Shown: positions 24,553 through 36,917 of the stretch, piece by piece
Layout: each line of letters opens with the position of its first letter
How positions within the stretch are numbered: position 1 is the first letter of the stretch
Source: Candidatus Eubacterium faecigallinarum
Lineage (GTDB): Bacteria; Bacillota; Clostridia; Oscillospirales; Acutalibacteraceae
Direction of reading: 5' to 3'
Length of the DNA stretch: 64,000 nucleotides
NCBI GenBank assembly: GCA_019115455.1
Contig: DXDN01000006.1
Location: 1 to 64,000 of the forward strand
Notes under the pieces: generated by a model
The model's input: the letters and a program-made list of their open reading frames with translations, nothing else
Database searches by the model: none
What the model was told of the DNA's origin: nothing
Translations under genes and position numbers: made by a program

Positions 24553-25564
24553 TCAGATCACCCACCTTTTTTCCGATATATGCGCAGATAAGTCTGCTGA
24601 CACTTTCAATATCCGCCGTGTCCACCACCTCAACACGTTGGTGCATATATTTTTCAGGAATAGAAATCAAGGCAGTTTTAATTCCGCTTTGTGAAATGCT
24701 GATAACGTCGGCGTTTGTGCCCGTTTTACCGCTCATAATCTCACGGGTAAACGGAATATTTTCCTCCGTTGCGGCGCTTACAAGCGCATTTGACATATCT
24801 TTGTCGAGTATCGGAGAAAATCCTATCATACCGCCTTTGGATATTTCGCCGCATTCTAATTTGTCACAGCCCGGCGTGTAGGCAAAGGACACGTCAACAA
24901 CTATTGCCTCGTCGGCATATTTATCGTAAACTCCTGCCTTGGCGCCCCTTGTTCCGACTTCTTCCTGAGAAGAGAACATTACGGTGATTTTGCAGGGCAG
25001 TTTTTTCAGATAATCAAGGGACAGGAGAATTGCCGCAACTCCTGAACGGTCGTCAAGGCAGGATGCGCTGATTAGTCCGTTAAGAAGCGGCGTAAAATTT
25101 CTCTTAAATGTTACTCTGTCGCCGCAGCTTACTATATTTTCAAGCTGTTCTTTGCTCAGTCCTGTGTCCACTGAAAGCTCAGAAAGCTTTGGCACTTTTT
25201 TCTCATCGTCAGAGGTCTGCAAATGCGGAGGAAGAGTTGAGATTACTCCACGAATCTCCTCCCTGCCCCAGATGCTTACTTCCATTGCCGGCAGTGGTCT
25301 TGTGTCGATGCCGCCGCAATTTGATATTTTTAAGAATCCGTCTTCAGTAATTTCTGTTACTACGAATCCTATTTCGTCAAGATGGGCGTCAAGCAGAAAA
25401 TGATAGCCTTCTCCAAAAGTGCAGCAAACGTTGTTCATACTGTCGACCGTAACTTCGCCGTATTCTGAAAGCTTATTTTCAAGGAGTCTTACTATATTTT
25501 CTTCACAGCCTGCAACGCCTACAGTCTGTGTAAGTTCTTTTAAAAGTTTTGTTATATTTTCCAT
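24545..25564 (-). CDS. M42-family metallopeptidase (copy 1 of a tandem pair)
   Basis: A 339-residue aminopeptidase with the M42 motif set: DAHLDEIGFVV, ASCLDDRSGV, SSQEEVGTRGAKAG, the Asp in VDVSFAYTPG and the His in KYMHQRVEV. Members form large tetrahedral complexes that trim peptides. It starts at the last base of the murD stop region (one-base overlap) and overlaps the next M42 gene, so the pair probably forms as products of one mRNA; a mixed complex is possible (inference). Confidence 0.92.
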   Translation of the reverse strand: MENITKLLKELTQTVGVAGCEENIVRLLENKLSEYGEVTVDSMNNVCCTFGEGYHFLLDAHLDEIGFVVTEITEDGFLKISNCGGIDTRPLPAMEVSIWGREEIRGVISTLPPHLQTSDDEKKVPKLSELSVDTGLSKEQLENIVSCGDRVTFKRNFTPLLNGLISASCLDDRSGVAAILLSLDYLKKLPCKITVMFSSQEEVGTRGAKAGVYDKYADEAIVVDVSFAYTPGCDKLECGEISKGGMIGFSPILDKDMSNALVSAATEENIPFTREIMSGKTGTNADVISISQSGIKTALISIPEKYMHQRVEVVDTADIESVSRLICAYIGKKVGDLNA

Positions 25565-26994
25565 TATTCACCAAATCCGTTTACAAGCTCTTTGAATTTT
25601 CTTCCTCTGTATTCAAAAGTTTTAAACTGGTCAAATGCAGGGCACGCAGGGCAGAGCGATACTATGTCGCCCTTTTGAGTTCTTGCTTTAGCTTCTTTCA
25701 GAGCATTTTCAAGATTATCTGTTTTGACAATTTCAAGACCTGATTCTTTGTAGCCGTCATAATTTACTACAGTATCATAAATTTTGTCGGCAGTGGCACC
25801 GTTTAGCACAAGAATTTTTACGTACTTGAAAATATCGGGCACCATTTCGCTCATATCGTTTCCCTTGTCAGAGCCGCCCATAATGACGATGATTTTCCGT
25901 CCGAAAGCTCTTAAGCCGCTAATAACTCTTGAGGGTGATGTGGCAATGGAGTCGTTATAATATTTAACGCCGTCAAACTCACGTACAAATTCTATTCTGT
26001 GTTCAACTCCTGCAAAGTTTCTTGCAACCTTGAGCATGTTTTCCTTATCAACATATCCCCAAACGGCGCTGATAGCGGCACAGTAATTCTCGATATTGTG
26101 GCTGCCGGGTATGCGTATATCGTCCTTATTCATAACATAGGTTTCGGCATCGCCGTCTTTATAAATAATTTCGCCGTTTTCATTCATATAAGCTCCGCGT
26201 TCTACTGGGTGCTGAATCGAAAATTCGCTTAGCTTGCCCCTTACGTCGTATCTCATATCGTGATAAACACGGTTTCCGATTGAGTAATCGCAGTCAGCGT
26301 TAAGAACGGTTCTGCAATCGGAATTCTGATATATTAGCACGTTTCTTTTTGCGTCAACATATTCATCCAGGCTGATATGGTGGTCTTGATGAGTACATTC
26401 AATATTTGTTACCACTGCAACGTCGGGAGTGTCCTTCATGTTGCCCATGGTGAGAAGCTGGAATGATGAAAGCTCAACTACTGCTATATCATTTTCTGTT
26501 ATTGTTTCAAGTTCCGGCATCAGCGCCTTGCCGATGTTGCCGCCAAGGTAAACCTTGTAGCCCTGTTCACGCAGCATATTTGTGATAAGCGTGGTGGTTG
26601 TTGTTTTGCCGTTGGAGCCTGTAACGGCAAATATTTTTGACGGGCAGAGTTTAAAGAACACTTCCATTTCGGTGGTGACTTTCTGCCCTCTCTCAATGCA
26701 TTCTCCTATCCACGGATTTTGAAAAGGAAGTATTCCGTGGGATCTGAAAACTAGGTCCATATCTGGTAAAACGCTGAGATAGTCGTCTCCGAGAGAAAAA
26801 TTAACGCCCAGTGCGTCGAGCCTCTCGCAGATATCTTTTCCGATATATTCCCTGTCCCTTTTGTCGCAGGCATAGACTGTGATACCCTGTTTTGCAAGAA
26901 ATTCCGCACAGGGTACATTAGCAACACCCATGCCGACAAACGCAACTTTCTTGCCTTTTAAGCTGTCAAAATATTGTTTTGCTTTTTCGTTCAT
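25564..26994 (-). CDS. murD: UDP-N-acetylmuramoyl-L-alanine--D-glutamate ligase (MurD)
   Basis: A 476-residue Mur ligase adding D-Glu to UDP-MurNAc-L-Ala in the cytoplasm. The N-terminal UDP-binding fold includes VAFVGMGVANVPCAEFL. The ATP loop is VTGSNGKTTTTTLI (near 127), followed by VVELSSFQL and the C-terminal domain with NDSIATSPSRVISGLRAF and IMGGSDKGNDM. Length is normal. It is not in a dcw cluster; neighbours are M42 peptidases and an unknown membrane protein. Confidence 0.96.
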   Translation of the reverse strand: MNEKAKQYFDSLKGKKVAFVGMGVANVPCAEFLAKQGITVYACDKRDREYIGKDICERLDALGVNFSLGDDYLSVLPDMDLVFRSHGILPFQNPWIGECIERGQKVTTEMEVFFKLCPSKIFAVTGSNGKTTTTTLITNMLREQGYKVYLGGNIGKALMPELETITENDIAVVELSSFQLLTMGNMKDTPDVAVVTNIECTHQDHHISLDEYVDAKRNVLIYQNSDCRTVLNADCDYSIGNRVYHDMRYDVRGKLSEFSIQHPVERGAYMNENGEIIYKDGDAETYVMNKDDIRIPGSHNIENYCAAISAVWGYVDKENMLKVARNFAGVEHRIEFVREFDGVKYYNDSIATSPSRVISGLRAFGRKIIVIMGGSDKGNDMSEMVPDIFKYVKILVLNGATADKIYDTVVNYDGYKESGLEIVKTDNLENALKEAKARTQKGDIVSLCPACPAFDQFKTFEYRGRKFKELVNGFGE

Positions 26995-27009
26995 AATATC
27001 TCCTTATTC

Positions 27010-27843
27010 TCAATGAACGGTAAAAATGCCGTTTTTGTAGTCTTTAAGATTAAATGATTTCATCTTTTCTTCAAGCTCCTGCTGGAAGGGCAGTTTTTCC
27101 TTGCCAACAAACTGTTCTTTCAGCGGTACGTCGCAGTTCATAGCAAAGTTTGCTATCATCTGCTGGCATTTTGTTTTTACATTTCCGAGAAAATAGACCC
27201 TTTTGCTGCTAATTTCGCATATTGCCAGGGCTATTTTAATCTGATTTTTCTTGCCGAGATAAGTCATCATTTTACTCATAGCGACTGCGCTGTCTTCAGC
27301 GTTGTCAGTAAAAAAGCAAATTACTCCGCTTCCCTTTCGCTTGAGGTTTTGTACTGTAATGTCGTATATCGCACTGTCAAGATAAGCTAAAACATCATTT
27401 CTGTCAATGTTGTTCACGCACACGCCGTAAAAAAACTCACGGCTCTTATAAGCGCAAAAATCAAAATCCAGCTCGTTTACCTCAAAGTTTTCGTTGACAG
27501 CGTATCCGCATTTTCTAAGGTCGTCACGAACAGCATTTGAATACTCTTTAATTTCCGTTTCTGTGCGTGATGTAAAATAATAACCTGTATCCTCTATCTC
27601 ATTTTCGATTGAGGACAAAAATGCGTCTGTCTTGGAATATTTTGAATAATAAGTAAAAAGCAGCACAAGCACTGCAATTACGGCAAAATCGCAAACATAG
27701 CTGCAAACGGTTGCAGCAATACTGCTTGCCGCCCTTATATACGGTTCAGCGCCGATATAGCTGAAAAGCAGAACGGCTGCAATGATTACCATTGCTTTCA
27801 TAGCGTTATATAGTCTTTTTTGCTTTTTTCTGAATTCTCTCAT
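27010..27843 (-). CDS. Unknown protein with two N-terminal membrane segments
   Basis: I do not recognise this 277-residue protein. Residues 1-15 are strongly basic. Two hydrophobic segments lie at about 17-36 and 44-65. The remainder (66-277) is a soluble, mixed alpha/beta domain with no Walker, zinc or catalytic motif that I can name. The stretch DFDFCAYKSREFFYGVCV followed by a GVICFFTDN strand hints at an alpha/beta nuclease- or flavodoxin-like core, but that is only an impression. It lies 12 bases after ligA and 15 before murD, so it belongs to the same transcript. Confidence 0.75.
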   Translation of the reverse strand: MREFRKKQKRLYNAMKAMVIIAAVLLFSYIGAEPYIRAASSIAATVCSYVCDFAVIAVLVLLFTYYSKYSKTDAFLSSIENEIEDTGYYFTSRTETEIKEYSNAVRDDLRKCGYAVNENFEVNELDFDFCAYKSREFFYGVCVNNIDRNDVLAYLDSAIYDITVQNLKRKGSGVICFFTDNAEDSAVAMSKMMTYLGKKNQIKIALAICEISSKRVYFLGNVKTKCQQMIANFAMNCDVPLKEQFVGKEKLPFQQELEEKMKSFNLKDYKNGIFTVH

Positions 27844-27855
27844 TTTTTGTACCTG

Positions 27856-29923
<2,068 letters not shown>

Positions 29924-29942
29924 TATCTTAAAAGCTTTAATA

Positions 29943-31163
29943 TTATTTTGTAAACTTGTGGAACATTTTTTTGCCTTTTTTAACGATAACTTCGCTGTCA
30001 AAGTCCTCAGTTTTCAAGGAAGCAAAAACATTGTTTACCTTTTCGTCATTGACGCTGACGCCGCCCTGGTCGATGAGTCTTCTGCCCTCGCCCTTTGACT
30101 TGATCATTCCTGCTTTAAGCATCATATCAAGCACAGTGATTTCACCGTCTGTAAAGTCATCATCAGAAAGCTCAGTTGTGGGCATATTTGAGTTATCGCT
30201 ACCGCCTGCAAACAGCGCTTTGGCGGCTGCCTGTGCTTTAGCGGCTTCTTCTTCACCGTGAATCATTTTTGTAAGCTCGAAAGCAAGAATTTCCTTTGCT
30301 TTGTTAAGCTGAGCACCCTCGAGTTTTTCGTACTCTCTGATTTCCTCCATCGGGATAAAGGTAAGAAGCTTCATGCACTTAATAACGTCATCGTCGCCGA
30401 CATTTCTCCAGTACTGATAAAATTCGTAAGGAGTAGTTTTTTCAGCGTCAAGCCATACTGCGCCCTTTTCCGTCTTGCCCATTTTCTTGCCCTCGGAATT
30501 AGTAAGCAGTGTAATGGTCATAGCGTTGGCATTGCCGGAAAGTTTACGCCTGATAAGCTCCATTCCGCCGATCATATTTGACCACTGGTCGTCGCCGCCG
30601 AACTGAAGATTACAGCCGTATTTTTTATACAGAGTGTAGAAATCATAGCTCTGCATTATCATATAGTTAAATTCAAGGAAAGAAAGTCCTCTTTCCATTC
30701 TCTGCTTGTAGCACTCAAAGGTGAGCATTCTGTTTACGCTAAAGCAAGCGCCAACTTCTCTGAGCACGTCAATATAGTTGAGGTTGAGAAGCCAGTCTGC
30801 GTTATTTACCATAAGCGCTTTTCCGTCAGAAAAATCAATAAACTTTGACATTTGCTTTTTAAAGCAGTCGCAGTTATGCTGAATTGTCTCAGGTGTAAGC
30901 ATCTTTCTCATATCAGACTTGCCGCTGGGGTCGCCGATCATACCGGTTCCGCCGCCGATAAGTGCGATAGGCTTATTTCCTGCCATCTGCAAGCGTTTCA
31001 TAAGGCAAAGCGCCATAAAGTGACCTACGTGAAGGCTGTCGGCTGTCGGGTCAAAACCGATATAAAAAACTGCCTTGCCTGAATTTACAAGTTCTTTTAC
31101 GGCATCCTCGTCGGTTACCTGGGCAATCAAGCCCCTTTCAGTTAATTCTTCGTATACTCCCAT
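29943..31163 (-). CDS. tyrS: Tyrosyl-tRNA synthetase
   Basis: A 406-residue class I synthetase. HIGH-like motif: [16 protein letters not shown] (near 45). KMSKS-like motif: [13 protein letters not shown] (near 228). A C-terminal S4 RNA-binding domain (about 340-406) includes [21 protein letters not shown] clear GGAGG precedes the ATG. I looked for a T-box leader in the 108 bases upstream and found none. The gene lies downstream of recN on the same strand. Confidence 0.97.
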   Translation of the reverse strand: MGVYEELTERGLIAQVTDEDAVKELVNSGKAVFYIGFDPTADSLHVGHFMALCLMKRLQMAGNKPIALIGGGTGMIGDPSGKSDMRKMLTPETIQHNCDCFKKQMSKFIDFSDGKALMVNNADWLLNLNYIDVLREVGACFSVNRMLTFECYKQRMERGLSFLEFNYMIMQSYDFYTLYKKYGCNLQFGGDDQWSNMIGGMELIRRKLSGNANAMTITLLTNSEGKKMGKTEKGAVWLDAEKTTPYEFYQYWRNVGDDDVIKCMKLLTFIPMEEIREYEKLEGAQLNKAKEILAFELTKMIHGEEEAAKAQAAAKALFAGGSDNSNMPTTELSDDDFTDGEITVLDMMLKAGMIKSKGEGRRLIDQGGVSVNDEKVNNVFASLKTEDFDSEVIVKKGKKMFHKFTK

Positions 31164-31271
31164 TTTCTGTCCTCCGAATATATTTAGGTATTTTTGCGTT
31201 TTTAAGTATTAACTAAAATTTAAGAGCAAAAACCGTTTTTTATTTTCTGTTCGAGATTAATTCCCATAATA

Positions 31272-32930
31272 TCATCCTTTGAACTGATTAAGCATCTCCT
31301 CGGCGCTTTTCAGCAGTGCGTCGGTAATCTCAATACCGCCCATAATCCTGGCAAGCTCTTTTTTCCTGCCATCAAAATCCAGGGCTGTAACCTTTGTATA
31401 AGTTCTGTCACCTGATATATCTTTGGATATCAGGAAATGCTCGTCGGCGTTAGAAGCTATTTGAGCAGAATGCGTTACGCAGATAACCTGGGTGTTTTTT
31501 GACACGGATTTAAGCTTCATTCCGATTTTTTGGCTCGCCCTGCCGCTGACGCCGGTATCAATTTCGTCAAATATCAAAGTACCGATTGTATCATTGTATG
31601 ACAAAATATTCTTAATTGCAAGCATTATTCTTGAAAGTTCACCGCCTGACGCTATTTTTGAAAGCGGTTTAGGAGGTTCGCCCGGATTTGTAGATATAAG
31701 AAATTCTATTTTATCGTAGCCTGCTGACGAAAGATTCCCTTTTTGAAAATCAACAACAAACTCAAGCTTGGGCATATCGAGAAATTCAAGCTCGGATTTA
31801 ACTTGTTTTTCAAAAATCTCTGCCGTGCTTTTACGCTTTTGAGAAAGTTTATCCGCAAGCTTTAGCGTGTCATCAAAAAGCCGGTCATACTCCTCATTGA
31901 GCTTTTCAAGCTCTCGGTCAGAATAAACTATTGAGTTGCGTGCCTCTCTCGCTTTGTCGAGAAAGTCAAGCATTTCCTCCTCGGTAGCGCCGTATTTGTT
32001 TGAAAAGCGGTACAAAAGGTCGAGCCTTTCCTCAATTTTTTCAAGTTCGCCGGGGTCGAAATCAATTTCGTTGTAAAGCTTATCTATTCCGTCTTTAACA
32101 GCCTCAAGTTTGTCATTTATATCAGCAAGTATTTCACTTATACCTTTTGCTTCATCAAATACGCATAAGCTGTTGTAACAGTCGTTTACTCCCGACTGTA
32201 TCCCCATTGTATCATCATCGCCGCTGATTGCGCTCAGCGTCCTGCCGAGAGCCTGTGACACAGCCTCGCTTTTGTTTATCAGTTCTCTGCGTGCGTTAAG
32301 CTTATCCCTCTCGCCAACTTTAATATCTGCCTGTTCAAGCTCGTTTATCTGATAATCAAGCAGCTCAAGTTTGCGCTCCTTATCGGTTTCGTCATTTGTA
32401 AGAGCTTTTAATCTTCTGCGAACGCTAATAAGCTTCTTAAATGACGCTTTGTATTCGTTTAGAACGCTATTATCGTCAAAAAGCATATCTATAAACTTAT
32501 ACTGATAATCAGGATTAAGAAGTTCCTGATTGTCATGCTGACCGTGGATATTTACAAGACTGCTTCCGATTTCTCTTAGCATGGATACGGTTGCGCTTTT
32601 GCCGTTGACACGGCAGCTGGATTTGCCGGTTGAGCTGATTTTCCTGCTTAAAATAAGTGTTCCGTCATCCTCAGCGTCAAAACCGAGCTTATCAAGAACT
32701 TTGCAAACGCTGTCGTCGATATCCTCAAAACAAGCGCTGACATAGGCGTTATCCGCCCCGTGGCGTACCAGCTCACGTGAAGTTCTCTCGCCCAGAATTG
32801 CGTTAATGGAATCTACAACAATTGATTTACCGGCTCCCGTTTCACCTGTCAAAACATTAAGTCCCCGGGAAAAATCAACGGAAGTTTTTTCAATAACTGC
32901 GATATTTTCAATTTCCAGAGTTTTTAACAT
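31272..32930 (-). CDS. recN: DNA repair protein RecN
   Basis: A 552-residue SMC-like ATPase acting early at double-strand breaks. Walker A GLNVLTGETGAGKSIVVDSI is near residue 30. Coiled-coil arms span about 150-360, rich in E, K and L. The ABC signature ASGGELSRIMLAI (near 430), Walker B TLIFDEIDTGVSG and the H-loop in CVTHSAQIA complete the site. The start overlaps argR by 23 bases, the usual argR-recN arrangement of Firmicutes. Confidence 0.96.
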   Translation of the reverse strand: MLKTLEIENIAVIEKTSVDFSRGLNVLTGETGAGKSIVVDSINAILGERTSRELVRHGADNAYVSACFEDIDDSVCKVLDKLGFDAEDDGTLILSRKISSTGKSSCRVNGKSATVSMLREIGSSLVNIHGQHDNQELLNPDYQYKFIDMLFDDNSVLNEYKASFKKLISVRRRLKALTNDETDKERKLELLDYQINELEQADIKVGERDKLNARRELINKSEAVSQALGRTLSAISGDDDTMGIQSGVNDCYNSLCVFDEAKGISEILADINDKLEAVKDGIDKLYNEIDFDPGELEKIEERLDLLYRFSNKYGATEEEMLDFLDKAREARNSIVYSDRELEKLNEEYDRLFDDTLKLADKLSQKRKSTAEIFEKQVKSELEFLDMPKLEFVVDFQKGNLSSAGYDKIEFLISTNPGEPPKPLSKIASGGELSRIMLAIKNILSYNDTIGTLIFDEIDTGVSGRASQKIGMKLKSVSKNTQVICVTHSAQIASNADEHFLISKDISGDRTYTKVTALDFDGRKKELARIMGGIEITDALLKSAEEMLNQFKG

Positions 32931-33375
32931 TTAAAATCTTCTCCATATTCATAGTGAAAATTTTCGCAAAATCCGCAGTCTTGCATAAAACAAAAATCGT
33001 GTCATCGCCGGAGATAGCGCCTACAAATCCGGCCCATTCCATTGATTCGATTGCAGTACAAACTGCCATTGCCATGCCGGGAAAGCATTTTATACAAACA
33101 GTATTTTGAGCGTGCTCAACTCTGATTATTGATTCGGAAAAAATTCCTCCTGCCCGCCTGATGGCGTCGGTAGCGGCCTTTTTACCTGTGGAATATATGT
33201 AGCGGCCTTTATCTGACAGTTCCTTAACAAGGCGCAGCTCTTTTATGTCACGTGAAATCGTTGCTTGAGTGACCTCAAATCCGCATTTAAGCAAATAGGA
33301 TTGAAGCTCTTCCTGAGTTTCAATATCATTTGAATTGATAAGCTCAAGTATTTTTGCGTGGCGTCTTTTTTTCAT
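32908..33375 (-). CDS. argR: Arginine repressor ArgR/AhrC
   Basis: A 155-residue regulator. The N-terminal winged helix (KKRRHAKILELINSNDIETQ, VTQATISRDIKELRL) binds ARG boxes. The C-terminal domain (about 80-150) forms hexamers and binds arginine; WAGFVGAISGDDTIFV is the conserved part. The start shares a base with the nadK stop (TGATG), so translation is coupled. No ARG box was recognised in the window. Confidence 0.95.
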   Translation of the reverse strand: MKKRRHAKILELINSNDIETQEELQSYLLKCGFEVTQATISRDIKELRLVKELSDKGRYIYSTGKKAATDAIRRAGGIFSESIIRVEHAQNTVCIKCFPGMAMAVCTAIESMEWAGFVGAISGDDTIFVLCKTADFAKIFTMNMEKILNVKNSGN

Positions 33376-34232
33376 CAGGCTCTCCTCTCAATTATCTTCT
33401 TATTAAGTATTTCATAAAAATTTTCGGGTTTAATCTTAATCAGTTTTGCCTTTGTGTCAGATACCCTGACTCTTACCTCGCTGTCCCTGTCAAGAGTAAT
33501 GGCGTCCTCGCCGTCAACGGTGAGTATGGGTTGGTTTAGTTTATCGTTATAAGCTCTTATGACAAGCTCCTTGTCAGTAGAAAAGATTATACTTCTGTCC
33601 ATAAGCGAATGCGGGCATATGGGAGTAATAAGAATGCAGTCTGCCTGCGGACTTACTACAGGTCCACCTGCCGCCATTGAATATGCCGTTGAGCCAGTGG
33701 GGGTTGATACAATAACTCCGTCGGCACGCATATTTGATACGTTTCTGCCCGAACATGTTATGTTTATGTCAATAAGTCTTGCAAAGTTACCCCTGGATAT
33801 TACAGCGTCGTTAAGGCACTGATGCACACTTAAAACTGAGCCGTTTTTCACTATATCCGCTTCGAGCATAAGTCTTTCGTCAATTTCATAATTGCCGTCA
33901 ACAACATTTTTTAATAGGTCAAGCTCGTCGTGCTCAAGTCCGCTCATAAATCCAAGTCTGCCGGCATTTATACCCAGCACTTTCTTTGAATATCGGGCAG
34001 CTTTTTTGGCGACGTTAAGGGTCGTTCCGTCGCCGCCTATTGCTATTGCGACATCGCAATTGCGCATAATTTCATCATCATCTGCGAACAGAACGTTGCA
34101 GCCGCTGAATTTATCTTTATATTTACTGCTGACGTAAACTTCGGTGTTAAGCTCTGACAGGACAGAAAAAACATCCCTGCTGAGGTCCTCAACGCCGTTA
34201 TTTAAAAGATTAGGAAATACTGAAATAATCAT
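33375..34232 (-). CDS. nadK: NAD kinase
   Basis: A 285-residue ATP-NAD kinase making NADP+. Hallmarks: [13 protein letters not shown] (GGDG, near 65) and [25 protein letters not shown] (near 140-165), which bind the nucleotide and NAD. Length is standard. It overlaps tlyA by four bases and argR by one. Confidence 0.96.
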   Translation of the reverse strand: MIISVFPNLLNNGVEDLSRDVFSVLSELNTEVYVSSKYKDKFSGCNVLFADDDEIMRNCDVAIAIGGDGTTLNVAKKAARYSKKVLGINAGRLGFMSGLEHDELDLLKNVVDGNYEIDERLMLEADIVKNGSVLSVHQCLNDAVISRGNFARLIDINITCSGRNVSNMRADGVIVSTPTGSTAYSMAAGGPVVSPQADCILITPICPHSLMDRSIIFSTDKELVIRAYNDKLNQPILTVDGEDAITLDRDSEVRVRVSDTKAKLIKIKPENFYEILNKKIIERRA

Positions 34233-35041
34233 AATAATTCCTCGTGTGATTGATTAACAATTGCCGACGGATCAATGTCATCACTTACCGCGGGCTCAGT
34301 GCTTTTGACTAAATATATGAGGTATTCTATATTGCCCTCAGGACCCCTGACAGGCGAAAAGTCAAGTCCGCAAACCGAAAAACCGTTATCCAGTGCAAGA
34401 CCGACAACCTTTTCTAGAACTTCAAGATGTGTAGTTTTGTCGCTGACAACGCCTTTTTTTCCTACTTTTTCCCTGCCTGCTTCAAACTGAGGTTTTATAA
34501 GGCACACCGCCTGACCGTCGTCACTCAAAAGCATATTCAAATTTGGAAGAATATGACTTAGAGAAATAAATGAAACGTCAACGGATGAAAAATCAATTAA
34601 ATCGGGCACCTGCTCCCGTGTTATGTATCTGAAATTTGTGCGTTCCAGATTAACTACACGACTGTCCGTCCTCAGCTTCCAGGCAAGCTGACCGTAGCCC
34701 ACGTCAATACTGAACACCTTTGCCGCTCCGTTCATAAGCATACAGTCTGTGAAACCGCCTGTGGAAGCGCCGACGTCCATGCATACCTTCCCTTTAAGGT
34801 CCAGCGGAAAGGATTTCATTGCTTTTTCAAGCTTAAGTCCGCCGCGGCTGACGTATTTGAGAGTACTGCCCCTGACTTCTATTACGTCGTCTTCCTTAAC
34901 GTCCTTGCCAGCCTTGTCCGACTTTTGATTATTAACATAGACAATACCTGACATTATTATGGCTTTTGCTTTTTCACGGCTGGGCGCCAGCCCTTTTTCC
35001 ACCAGTGCAATATCAAGTCTTGTTTTCTTTTCCTTTGCCAT
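34229..35041 (-). CDS. tlyA: TlyA-family rRNA methyltransferase
   Basis: A 270-residue protein with an N-terminal S4 RNA-binding domain ([20 protein letters not shown]) and an FtsJ-like SAM methyltransferase domain ([20 protein letters not shown], near 85). The family 2'-O-methylates cytidines in 16S/23S rRNA and is often annotated hemolysin A; no haemolytic role is implied. It lies three bases after the dxs stop. Confidence 0.94.
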   Translation of the reverse strand: MAKEKKTRLDIALVEKGLAPSREKAKAIIMSGIVYVNNQKSDKAGKDVKEDDVIEVRGSTLKYVSRGGLKLEKAMKSFPLDLKGKVCMDVGASTGGFTDCMLMNGAAKVFSIDVGYGQLAWKLRTDSRVVNLERTNFRYITREQVPDLIDFSSVDVSFISLSHILPNLNMLLSDDGQAVCLIKPQFEAGREKVGKKGVVSDKTTHLEVLEKVVGLALDNGFSVCGLDFSPVRGPEGNIEYLIYLVKSTEPAVSDDIDPSAIVNQSHEELL

Positions 35042-35044
35042 TAT

Positions 35045-36895
35045 CTAATTACCTGCTTCAGTCAACTCTTTAATAATTGATTCACTGTCCATTTTATAGT
35101 GTTTTATTTGGCTTTCAACACTTGCCTGTTTTATAAATTCATCATCAACAGCAATGTGCTTAAACTTTGCCGCAATCCCCTGTTCTTCAAGCATTGATGC
35201 AAATATTTCGCCGACGCTGCCGCTCTTGATGCTCTCTTCATAGAAGAATATCTCTTTGCAGGCATTTAACTCATCAATAACAGCCTCGTCAATGGGCTTG
35301 ATTCTGTTAAGCTTGATAACAAAAACGTCGTCAAGCTGCTTGTATGCCTTATAACATTCAGAAAAAAGACGTCCGTAAGTTACAAGACATTTCTTGCTGT
35401 CCTTACAGCCAAATACAGTATAGCTCTGATGAACATATTTATAGTCATCGGGTTTATACCATTCGTTACCTCTCGGATATCTTATAGCCACAGCTCCGCT
35501 GCACTTATATATCGCTTCGTAGAACATAGCTTCAAGCTCTTCGTAAAATGACGGCGCATAGACTGTCAGACCTATCACAGAATTAATAAATGAAGTGTCA
35601 AACACACCCTGATGGCTTTCGCCGTCCTCGCCAACAAAGCCGGCTCTGTCTATACCGAAAATCACTTTAAGATTCTGCATAGCGACATCGTGAATAAGCT
35701 GGTCATACGACCTTTGAAGAAAAGTTGAGTACACAGCAAAAACCGGAATCATACCGTTTCTTGCAAGACCGCTGGAAAAAGTGACTGCATGCTGTTCGGC
35801 AATACCGACATCAAAGAAACGTTTTGGAAATTTATGTGAAAATTCCACAAGTCCCGTGCCCTCGGTCATTGCAGCAGTAACGCAGCAAATTCTCCCGTCA
35901 TTTTCGGCAAACTTGCACATTGTATCGCCAAAAGTAGAAGAAAAGCTTCTGCCGCTGTGTTTAGGCTCGCCAGTTTCTATATTAAACTTGCCTATACCGT
36001 GAAACTGAGTAGGATTCTTTTCAGCCGGATTGTAACCTTTTCCCTTAACTGTGTTGACGTTAATCAAGACGGAGTGATTATGCGCCTTGGCTACATTTAA
36101 AACGTCAATAAGAGCGTCAAGGTCATGACCGTCAATAGGACCGTAATAACGAAAACCCAGGTCTTCAAAAACAGTTGAATGATAAATCTTTTTTCTGATT
36201 TTAGCGTTGATGTACGTAAACGTTCTGCTTATCTGACCGCCTACTTTGGGAATTTTGGCAAGTCCTCTTTGAATCTTAGACTTAAAGGTTACGTATCTTG
36301 GCGAAGTTCTTATGGTTGTAAGATTTTTAGCCATAGAGCCGACGTTTTTACTGATTGACATATTGTTGTCGTTCAAAATAACCACAAGATTGCTGTTTTC
36401 GTTAGCGCAGTTGTTCAAAGCCTCATAAGCCATTCCGCCGGTAAGAGCGCCGTCGCCTATAACAGCAATGACTTTGCCCTTTTCTCCCTTTATCTGTTTT
36501 GCCTTAGCAAGACCGATAGCTGCCGAAATTGATGTGGAGCTGTGACCTGAAGAAAAGATATCGTGTTCACTTTCAACAGGTCTTGTAAAACCGCTGATGC
36601 CGCCCTCAGTTCTCAGCGTAGAAAAGCTTTCCTTTCTGCCGGTGAGAATTTTATGAGTATAGCACTGATGACCTACATCAAACACAATCTGGTCAACAGG
36701 GCTGTTAAATACCTTGTGGAGAGCTACAGTAAGCTCAACGACACCGAGATTTGACGCAAGATGACCCCCGTTTTTAGAAACGGTCTCTATCAGCATTTTT
36801 CTTATATCGGAGCACAGCTCGTTAAGCTCATTAATATTAAGTTTTTTAATATCCTTAGGTGAGTTCACCTTATCAAGTAAAGACATATTTTCCAT
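35045..36895 (-). CDS. dxs: 1-deoxy-D-xylulose-5-phosphate synthase
   Basis: A 616-residue thiamine-diphosphate enzyme and first step of the MEP isoprenoid pathway, joining pyruvate and glyceraldehyde 3-phosphate. ThDP-binding motif: GDGALTGGMAYEALNN (near 150). The catalytic His lies in VVFDVGHQCYTHKIL. The transketolase-type middle domain has the Glu in VGIAEQHAVTFSSGLA, and GEDGESHQGVFD follows. It is next to ispA, giving an isoprenoid pair. Confidence 0.96.
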   Translation of the reverse strand: MENMSLLDKVNSPKDIKKLNINELNELCSDIRKMLIETVSKNGGHLASNLGVVELTVALHKVFNSPVDQIVFDVGHQCYTHKILTGRKESFSTLRTEGGISGFTRPVESEHDIFSSGHSSTSISAAIGLAKAKQIKGEKGKVIAVIGDGALTGGMAYEALNNCANENSNLVVILNDNNMSISKNVGSMAKNLTTIRTSPRYVTFKSKIQRGLAKIPKVGGQISRTFTYINAKIRKKIYHSTVFEDLGFRYYGPIDGHDLDALIDVLNVAKAHNHSVLINVNTVKGKGYNPAEKNPTQFHGIGKFNIETGEPKHSGRSFSSTFGDTMCKFAENDGRICCVTAAMTEGTGLVEFSHKFPKRFFDVGIAEQHAVTFSSGLARNGMIPVFAVYSTFLQRSYDQLIHDVAMQNLKVIFGIDRAGFVGEDGESHQGVFDTSFINSVIGLTVYAPSFYEELEAMFYEAIYKCSGAVAIRYPRGNEWYKPDDYKYVHQSYTVFGCKDSKKCLVTYGRLFSECYKAYKQLDDVFVIKLNRIKPIDEAVIDELNACKEIFFYEESIKSGSVGEIFASMLEEQGIAAKFKHIAVDDEFIKQASVESQIKHYKMDSESIIKELTEAGN

Positions 36896-36917
36896 CTCTT
36901 TAACAGTTAAAAGCAGG

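Noticed and set aside
31164-31271. Possible T-box leader of tyrS
   Set aside because: The 108-base gap has no T-box motif (GGUGGNACCGCG-like) and no terminator hairpin, and is too short for a typical T-box.
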